In this document: piece by piece, positions 56,340 to 64,000 of the stretch
Layout of the letters: each line of letters begins with the position of its first letter
Numbering within the stretch: the first letter of the stretch is position 1
From: Pyxicephalus adspersus
Lineage: Eukaryota > Chordata > Amphibia > Anura > Pyxicephalidae
Assembly (NCBI RefSeq): GCF_032062135.1
Contig: NC_092863.1
Location: 21,520,618 to 21,584,617, forward strand
Direction: 5' to 3'
Length of the DNA: 64,000 bases
Notes under the pieces: generated by a model
Seen by the model: only the letters and a program-made list of their open reading frames with translations
Databases searched by the model: none
Told to the model about the DNA's origin: nothing
Translations under genes and position numbers: made by a program

Positions 56340-57245
56340 GGAGATTTTTAACTAATATTTTCTGCTAATTTTGAATATTGTTACTTTTTCATTTGTGCAC
56401 TGACATGCACTTCTGCATTCAGTTACTGCCACTTCACTGAAATCCAGCTCTGTATCCTTTGCACCTTTAAGCTAGCATAAATATTAAAAGATACTGTATG
56501 TTTAAAATGGAAAAGGTGTTTCTCTACATGTTGTTTGAAAGGGGAAGGAAGGGGGGACAGCAGAATACTAGATCTATTTCCATCTACTAGAAGGTTTGAC
56601 ACTAAGAGGAAGACTCCTTCCTGTGTGTCGTTATTCCACTGTACAGAAAGCCAGGCAGACAACCTTTGTATTCTGTTTGATTTCCTTTGGAGACTTGATG
56701 TCCTTCCTACTTGCTGCTGGTTTAAGACAAACATGGAAGATTTCATGCTGCTAACAGTTTATACCAGCTTCCTGAATCATGGAGTTGTACTGCTCCTAGG
56801 TCAGTATGTGCTAAGTGCCAAAACTTGGTCACCAAGAGTAGAGATTAATAGTAAACTAGAGGGAGGGTCACTAATGATAAAAAGAAAATAGTGGCCAAGC
56901 CTAGTTTATATAAGTAAAAAGAAAGAAAAGGGAGGAAAGCGACTTTTATTGCCAAAAAGTAATTAGCAGTGCCGAACTTTAGAGAATTTTGCTATGCTGT
57001 CTTATACTATGCTAAACACAAAAATAACAGATGTTAAATCTTGTCTCCATAACCAACGCATTTCCCCTATAAGGCTTTCTCAGAGGATTTAGCCGATAGA
57101 TGCGTGAAAGTAAATTCAGAAATCAACCGGAATATTACATTCCAGTAGGATCTAATAGAACTACAAAACCATAAAATATGTGACAGTGAACCTATCGCAC
57201 CACAATTTCTCCAGCAGTAAGCTGAATGGGAATCAGAAAACTTTG
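56340..57245. other. No gene recognised
   Basis: Two mutually antisense open frames of 107 and 118 codons (56423-56891) are not recognisable. 57053-57087 is a diverged member of the recurrent ccaacgcat...ctttctcagagg motif. Confidence 0.35.
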
Positions 57246-57250
57246 ATTAC

Positions 57251-57740
57251 TTATAAGGTTAAATACCAATAATTAAGTATACAATAAAAAAGATCCCAGT
57301 GATTTTCGCATCCAGTGGCACTGTAAGTATCTTTTATAGCTCTGGACCAAGTAAAACTAGATATATTTTTATCCAGTTTTTTGGCCCATATTTGCATATT
57401 TGTGGATAAAGAAAATTCCAGATTGCCCTTGAGTATATTGTAATACCTAGAGATACTATTCCTTTGTATAGTAGTTTCATGGAAATATTTACTTAGGCAC
57501 ATATCCAAGTGAATTTCTGACTGTAAATTGATTTTTTTATATAAATTCCTGAGTCTCAGATAGGTAAAATACTTACTATTGGGCAAATGATGCTCTGTTT
57601 GTAAATCAGAAAAATATTTGTTACCCGTATCAGTGAGTATGTGTCTAAACCCAAGAATATCACAGGCCACCCATCTTGATAAATTAAGTTGAGGAATAAA
57701 CACCTCTAGGACCCTGATGTCATGGTGTATTATCAAAAAT
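57251..57740 (-). mobile_element. L1 ORF2 C-terminal fragment with a 161-codon open frame
   Basis: The frame from 57736 reads PQLNLSRWVACDILGF, YFSDLQTEHHLPNSKYFTYL, RLRNLYKKI, SISRYYNILKGNLEFSL and IWAKKLDKNISSFTWSRAIK, ending HWDLFYCILNYWYLTL. This matches the L1 region between reverse transcriptase and the C-terminal zinc-finger-like motif. It is cut off before that motif. The open frame is a surviving piece and not a separate gene. Confidence 0.75.
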
Positions 57741-58115
57741 ATATATATACTGAATATACTTTATATTTTAAATATATATAGTTTACCTTGCATACCAGCA
57801 TGAACATGTATGGCACAATACAATTCTTTATTTTATTTTTTTACTTTAGATCCGCTTTAAAAAGATCCTTTTCCAGATTAAGGTTCACTTTAAATATTAA
57901 AAACAAATGAACATGCGCAAACTCCTGGCTCAAAAAGTTTTATGTATTATTGGCCCAATCACTCCACTAGCTGTGCATAAGTGTAACACCGACTTCCGGT
58001 TCCGGTGCCTCGCGAGCCGGCAACATGTAAGCTCGGCTCCTACTCACCTCCGGGATACCGCGATACAAAGCCGGCACTTCTCTTCCTCCCCCGCCCGCAG
58101 CTTACCGGTACCTGG

Positions 58116-59075
58116 ATGGACCGGTTTCTGGAGCGCTCCTCTGTGTCAGCCAGCCAGGAATCTATGGGGAAAAAAGATAAGATCCGGGTCACGCCTTCTA
58201 AGATGGCCGCCGCTTCATCTTCCTCATGTGCATCCAACGCTGCTTCTTAGGTACAATCTGCTGATTTTCCTGATATCTCTCATCCTACACAAATTGCAGA
58301 TGCAGTAGCTGCATTGCTTAAACCTACATTACAGGAAGCTATTGATGCTGCAGTACAGAAAAGCATTCAGTCTTTAAGGAAAGATTTAAGGGAGCAGCCT
58401 CAACGATTAGATAACGCTGAACAGCGGATCAATCTGGTTGAAGATGATGTTACATCCACCAGAGCTATTATTTCCACACTAGAGGCCAAAACGCAAGCAC
58501 TACAGGATAAAATAGAAGACCTAGAAAATAGGTCTCGGCGCAAAAATCTGCGCGTTGTGGGTCTCCCAGAAAGTGTTAAACCTTTGCAGCTACTTCGTAA
58601 AGAAATGTCCAGCCCAGGACCAGTACTAGTGGCCTACTCTTACTACACCGATAAAATCCATATACTTCATGCTTTTCGCAACAAGCGCAATCTGCACCTT
58701 GAGGGGGCCTCCCTGCTTATATTTGCCGACTACTCTGCAGAAGTATCCCGCAAAAGGCGCAGTTTTCAGCAAGTCTGCTCCATATTATACCTTCACAAAA
58801 TGCGTTTCACACTGGCTTATCCAGCGGTCCTCCATTTTTCTGATGATCAGGGGCGCAAGTATTCTCTCACCTCTGCTGAGGAGGCAGAAAGTCTGGGGCA
58901 TGCCCCGTTATCGCCATCTACACCATCAGAAAAATGGTACACTTCCCCACCACGCTCTGAAGGTCAGTCGTTATCTCCGGTGTATTCTCCAAGGTTATCT
59001 AAGCAACCAGGACCGTCATCCACTAAGAGGATTCGTGACAACCACCGTTCTGAGCTGTTGTCCAAGGGAAGATAA
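58116..59075 (+). pseudogene. L1 ORF1 pseudogene
   Basis: The likely start reads MDRFLERSSVSASQESMGKK. One in-frame TAG at 58248-58250 separates this from the rest, which continues in the same frame: KSIQSLRKDLREQPQRLDNA and a coiled coil with STLEAKTQALQDKIEDLENR, then SRRKNLRVVGLPES. The RNA-recognition domain is cut short by a deletion of about 45 codons after GLPES, by comparison with ordinary ORF1 proteins. The C-terminal domain follows with ILHAFRNKRNLHLEGASLLI, FADYSAEVSRKRRSFQQVC and MRFTLAYPAVLHF. A Ser/Pro-rich tail ends the frame. Confidence 0.85.
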
Positions 59076-60427
59076 GTTGAAAAGAACTTTTGCTCTGCTT
59101 TAAAGTGCCTTTTTTTTTTTTTGTTTCTTTTTGAAACTGCACCTTTATGATTCCCATTATGTGAGGTGTGAGCCTGCCTCCAACGATATTGTGATGCTTT
59201 TGATGATATCACTGACTTGGTTTGTTTGGTATTGCTTTGCGAGGAAAAAAAGGAAAGTCATTCTTCTGTATTGTCTTCCCCCTATGTTCTCCTGATGATC
59301 CCCCTTTGTTCTGTTATTGTTATCCCCGGAAACACTCATTTTATTTGGTCACACAGCCACTCTGAATAATGTGCCTTTATGTTTGGTTCACTCATTGCGG
59401 GCTATGTATGCTGAATGTGCTATTTACTATCCCACTGTGCTGGCGTGACTTTACGTCACGATTCTCCTCACTACTTGTACTCATCGTGCTGCTGTTATAT
59501 TATAATTGGTTTGTTTCATATGTGAATAAGCCCTTTCTCTACATTCTATGCGAATAATTTCCTGGAATGTTAAAGGTTTGCGTTCCCCTAACAAACGAAT
59601 GTCTGTACTTCGTCATTTAAAAAGGCTGAAGGAAGATATTGTATTGTTACAGGAAACACATTTAGGTGACAATGATTTTCAAAGAATGAACAAACTATGG
59701 GTTTGGGGAAGTTTATGGTACCCCTTCTGCAGACCGGAAAGCCAGAGCGATGATTGTGATCCATAGGTCTTTTCAGGGCAAGGTTAAAACAGTGCAAAGT
59801 GACTCTGCAGGACATATTCTGAAAGTACTTATACAACTCCATGAACACGAGCTGTCCATATATAATATTTATTCACCAAATTCACCGCCATCTTCCTTCT
59901 TTCAGGAAGTGTCCAGCTGGTTAGCTCAAGACCCCCCCCCTTAAAAAATAATAGGAGGTTAATTAAATTCGGTCATGGTGAACTCTGAAGAGAGGAGCTC
60001 TGGCTCGATCACATGTGACGATAGGCTCACACCTCACTCGGTGTTATCAGACTTTGCTAATGCTATGTCTTTAAATGATATTTGGCGACAGTATCATCCT
60101 CTAGAGCAACAGTATACGTTTATCTCTCAAGCCCATGTGGCTCAAGCTCGCTTGGATTATCTGTTTTGTACAGACGCCATTATGTATAGAATTGAGTCAC
60201 CAGAGATTCATACGATGGTAATTTGAGATCACTCTCCTATCTCTCTTATGTTGAGAGATCAATACCCTAAGGGAGACTATGTACCCTGGCGCTTCCCATC
60301 CTATTTGGTCAAGGACCCTGAATTCTAGGGAGTATTACCATCTGCATGGCTCAGTATATAATGCTGCCCATAGAAACGAGCGGATACTGTTCTGGGAAGC
60401 AGGTAAGGCCTATTTGAGAGGTAGAAT

Positions 60428-60982
60428 TACAGTATTTCTTGCCATATAAGACGCACTTTTTCTTCCCCAAAACTGGGGGGGTAAAGTTAGTGCGTCCTAT
60501 ACGACAAATGTGTTATAAAATAATTAAAATAATATACTCACCCGGTACCCGATCCTGCGTGTGTCTCTGGCTGCATGCAGCGTCTGTCTCTTCTCTCCTC
60601 TGCCAGCATCGTATCTTCTCCTGTCTGTAAAGCAGAGCGAAAGAAGCCGGCACAGCCCCAGCTGCTGTTCCCTGTCCTAACTGCCGTACAGTGGAAAAAA
60701 AGCACAGAGTGATCAGAAGGGGAATTTGAATGACACAGAGTGATCAGAAGGGAATTTTGAATGACACAGAGTGATCAGAAAGGGAATTTGAAAGGCACAG
60801 AGTGATCAGAAAGGGAGTTTGAATGGCACATGAGTGATCAGAAGGGGAATACCGGTATGAATGGCACATGAGTGATCAGAAGGGGAATAATCTTTCAGAA
60901 TCTTTTTTTTTCTAGATTTTCCTCCTTTAAAATTGGGTGCGTCTTATATTCCGGAGCGTCTTATACGGCGAAAAATACGGTA
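60428..60982. mobile_element. Non-autonomous DNA transposon inserted in the L1 ORF2
   Basis: Left end tacagtatttcttgccatat, then aagacgc. The right end in reverse complement is taccgtatttttcgccgtat, then aagacgc. These terminal repeats are related to those of the MITE at 18145-18661. The L1 reading resumes after it (ISFMVKRKKAF). It encodes nothing. Confidence 0.85.
60700..60895. repeat. 31-bp tandem repeat inside the MITE
   Basis: gtgatcagaa recurs at 60709, 60740, 60771, 60802, 60834 and 60872. The basic unit is 31 bp, of the form gtgatcagaaggggaatttg plus aatgacacaga. The last interval is longer by an accggtatg insertion. Confidence 0.9.
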
Positions 60983-63900
60983 TCTCCTTTATGGTTAAAA
61001 GGAAAAAAGCTTTTTATCTGCACAACAGGAGCTTAGAGCAGCACAATAGGCACTAACAGACAACCCCACCCCGAGTACTAAACAAACATGGTATAAATCT
61101 AAACGTAAATTTGACTCTTAGCTTTCCCAATATGAGCAGCTGAAGTGCAAATATGGATCCCTGGAATTTCACAAATATGGCAATAAATCAGCCAAAATGT
61201 TAGCCAACCTAGTTCGTACTGGGTATAAACCAACCTTTATTCCAAAACTGCGCTCACCCACGGGTGCTATGGTTACTTCGCCTAAAGAAGTGAACCATTG
61301 CCTAGCCCAATATTTCCAGAATTTGTATTCTTCCCCAGAGACGGATGTTCAGGCTGGGACAACATTCCTGTCAGAAGTTGACTTACCCCGATTACAACAA
61401 ACTGATATAGATGCTCTAAATGCCCCTATTACTAAAGAACAGATCCTGATGACTATTATTAACTTGAAAAATGGAAAAGCTCCAGGTCCTGACGGATTCA
61501 TCACTGAGTTTTTTAAACTACTGAAAGATGAGGTGGTGGATAATCTGCATGCACTTTATTCTGCTCTTTGGGACAATGGTGTGTATTTTTGATCCGGTCA
61601 AGAAGCATTCATAAAGCTTCTCTTGAAAAAAGATAAAAATCCCTGTGATCCGGAATCATACCGCCCCATTTCCCTAGTGAATATAGATGCGAAAATATTG
61701 TCCAAAATTCTTGCAGATAGACTGGCTAAATTATTACCATCTATTATTTCCCCTTCCCAAGTCGGTTTTGTTCAAGGCAGAGCAGCAATGACTAATATTT
61801 GAAAAGTATTGGTGGCATTGGAGATTGCGAAACGACAACCTGACCTAGACTTGGCTATTGTTGCGATAGATGCGCACAAAGCTTTTGACACGGTAAACAT
61901 ACCATGGCTTTTTACTGTACTTAGACATATTGGACTTCGGGGTTCATTCCTTTAATTACTGAAGGCCATGTATGCGTGTCCAATAGCCAATATACATACA
62001 CCCGGATTTTTATCCAATCCCATTGCCCTCCATAGAGGGACTAGACAGGGGTGCCCTTTATCCCCTCTCCTGTTTAACCTTGCACTGGAGCCGTTGGTCA
62101 GACACCTAGATAATACCCCTTTTTTACACGGCATAACGGTTCATACTACCGAATTACGAACTGCTTTTTTCGCAGGCGACATCTTAATCTTTACATCTAA
62201 TCCCAGACTTGATAGTAATACTATCCAAACTGTGTTTCGCACTTTTGAAAGTTTTTCAGGGCTGAAAATAAATTTTGAAAAAAGTGAGATATTATCTCTG
62301 GCCAGGTCTGCGGAGGTTGTAGAGAGCTGGAGGGCACATGTGCCGTTTAAAGTGGCAACGCACTCTAAAGTGTATCTGGGACTCCGCAATGGCCATCTGC
62401 CATCATCTCTATACACATTGAATTACCCCCCCTTGATAACCAAAATACAAAAAGAGTTCAGAATGTGGGAGCAATTGCCCTTGTCATTCCTAGGCCGATG
62501 CCACCTAGTGAAGATGATGTCTTTCTGAAAATTGCTCTATCTAATGCAGACATTACCCCTTCTACTGACCCATGTTGATGTTAATGCTCTCAAGGGCTTT
62601 TACGAAATTTCTGTGGATGGGCAAACGCCCAAGAATTTCGCTGACAAAATTGTACTTGCCCAAGACTGAAGGAGGCGTAGGCTTTCCCAATATAAGACTT
62701 TACAATTTGGCCTGTTTGACCAGACATGTTGTAGACTGGCTTAAGGGGACGTCTTATTGCTCCAATGTACTTCTAGAAAGTGTGATGTCATATCCCTGGG
62801 ACCTCCGTGCTCTAATCCATTGTAGATTTTCTGTAATTCCGGCTTTTCTGCGACATAATATATTAATTAGAGATACGGTGGTTGCATGGAAGGTGACTAG
62901 ACAGCGGTTCAAACTACCAGTTGGCCTATCTCAGTATCTGCCCATTTGTGGTAACCCTATGTTTCCGCAGGCACAAGAACACGCAGCATTTAAATTATGG
63001 AAACACAAAGGCCTAGTATACTGTGTATACTTTAGAGATCTCTTCCAAATGGAAGATCTGGCTAAACTTTCCTTAATTGATTTACAGGTTAAGTATGATA
63101 TCCCACGTTGGGCACTTCATCCATTGTACTACAACCAGGCTATGTCCTATCTTAAATCTTTGGTGCTACACTATGCAGAGCTGTTTCGCCCTAATGGCTT
63201 TGACAAGCTCTTGTCGCTGTCTCCTCCGAATATCTCTAATATACACGCATACATGCTGCCTATTTATATAAAACCCTTATCAGTTTCCAATGTGAAAATG
63301 TGGCAAAAGGATTTTCCAGATCCAGACATAGTGGATAGTGCTATACAGGGTTACCTAACGGTTAGGAAGAGTATAATTAATGAGGTATGGCGGGAATCCC
63401 AATTTATGCTTCTACATAGGGTCTATAAAGTGCTTAGGCCTTCAACATCTACCCCGCAACCCAAGCGATGGCATTTTCAATGTCCCAAATGCAATTGTAA
63501 TAATGCCTCTTTATCACACCGCTTATGGTTCTGTCCAAATATTACCTGCTTCTGGCATCAAATACTTAAGTTGATATCCAATGTTACTGGTCATCCAATC
63601 CCAAATACTCCCTCCCTGCTGCTGTTTGGTTCCTGGGATGGTATAGCCATGGACACTATACCACACTCTATACGTACATGGTCTAATATTTGCCTTTTAG
63701 CAGCCAGGCGTGCAATTATGCACAATTGGATACAACCTCTTCCACCCACATTGGAACAAGTCCTCTCTTCCCTAAAAGTCTTGTTTCACAGAGAGATGTT
63801 GGATGCTCAACTACAAGGCGATGACTCCATAACTCGCTTTTGGCAATAGTGGTACCACTTTATGCTTTACGGTTTCGGAAAGTAAATCGATTCTCTAACT

Positions 63901-64000
63901 GTTCCAATACTCCACATGGTACATCACAAATATAATTGGCTGATATACCGCGTGATATATCACAAATATAACTGGCTGATTATGTGATTGTTTTTTGTTG

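Larger units (their letters stand above)
59548..63849 (+). pseudogene. L1 ORF2 pseudogene with a 425-codon intact 3' part
   Basis: Endonuclease: MRIISWNVKGLRSPNKRMSV and VLLQETHLG at the start, IYNIYSPNSP (59855), then LNDIWRQYHP and ARLDYLFCTDAIM (60150), and DHSPISL. After the MITE, LKNGKAPGPDGFITEFFKLL (61465) begins reverse transcriptase. ESYRPISLVNIDAKILSKIL (61650), AIDAHKAFDTVN (61865), HRGTRQGCPLSPLLFNLALE (62032) and TAFFAGDILIF (62160) follow. The catalytic xADD is AGD, so the first aspartate of the pair is lost. From 62572 an unbroken 425-codon frame runs to the end, including WMGKRPRISLTKLYLPKTEG and the CPKCNCNNASLSHRLWFCPN zinc-finger-like motif. Frameshifts and three or more stops lie upstream. 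Confidence 0.88.
57975..64000 (+). mobile_element. Nearly full-length L1-type LINE, running off the window
   Basis: A CpG-rich 5' region (57975-58115, with ccgacttccggttccggtgc) precedes ORF1 (58116-59075) and ORF2 (59548-63849). ORF2 is interrupted by a MITE at 60428-60982. The 3' untranslated region continues past 64000 and includes two near-copies of atcacaaatataactggctg (63923 and 63959). Stops and frameshifts make it inactive, but the long open 3' part of ORF2 suggests it is younger than the other L1 copies. Confidence 0.88.

Noticed and set aside
62572..63849. Calling the 425-codon open frame a host gene
   Set aside because: Its motifs and context are those of the 3' part of L1 ORF2.

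Overview
The window looks like a stretch of a large vertebrate genome, most likely an anuran amphibian. There are no operons, rRNA genes or tRNA genes. The only host coding sequence I can identify is two exons of a suppressor-of-cytokine-signalling gene, best matched to SOCS7, on the + strand. One exon (34657-34785) encodes the end of the SH2 domain. The other (55531-55666) encodes most of the SOCS box. Both have good splice sites, and the phases agree. They are separated by a 20.7-kb intron. No other SOCS7 exon was seen, so the rest of the window is probably flanking intron. The amphibian assignment is an inference from the mix of repeats (piggyBac with GC-rich terminal hairpins, a CR1 family with an acatagttacatag tail, many L1-type LINEs, an L2-type tail ending in taa repeats, Tigger, Penelope-like, Gypsy and Polinton relics).

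Layout. 1-230: 56-bp minisatellite. 605-2520: fragments of an unclassified transposon and a Penelope-like element. 3199-4152: long inverted repeat. 4507-8541: a Tigger/pogo transposon that appears to contain a second copy of the unclassified transposon in reverse. 9100-13310: CR1 tail, a Gypsy retrotransposon truncated inside reverse transcriptase, and an opposing L1 truncated in its endonuclease. 14000-18700: L2, SINE, LTR-like and MITE pieces. 18715-24150: a nearly complete but decayed L1 on the minus strand, lying head-to-head with a 5'-truncated L1 on the plus strand (24525-27390). 27790-30290: fossil Maverick/Polinton (adintovirus-like) genes for protein-primed DNA polymerase and packaging ATPase. 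31350-32960: L1 pieces.

Inside the SOCS7 intron lie a SINE, nested palindromic MITEs (37323-38330), an L1 interrupted by an L2 tail with a target-site duplication, a full-length dead piggyBac flanked by TTAA (42202-45438), two CR1 copies in opposite orientation, further L1 pieces, LTR-like repeats and a G29 run. Downstream of the second exon are a TA/CA microsatellite, a Tc1/mariner relic, an L1 fragment, and a nearly full-length L1 (57975 to the window end) whose ORF2 is interrupted by a MITE.

All transposon genes show stops, frameshifts, deletions or lost catalytic residues, so none looks autonomous. The most unusual observation is at 25761-26053. There a gap in an L1 has been filled by an exact inverted copy of sequence about 0.6 kb downstream, followed by a near-exact copy of 230 bp of the Polinton fossil about 2.65 kb downstream, the kind of scar left by templated break repair.
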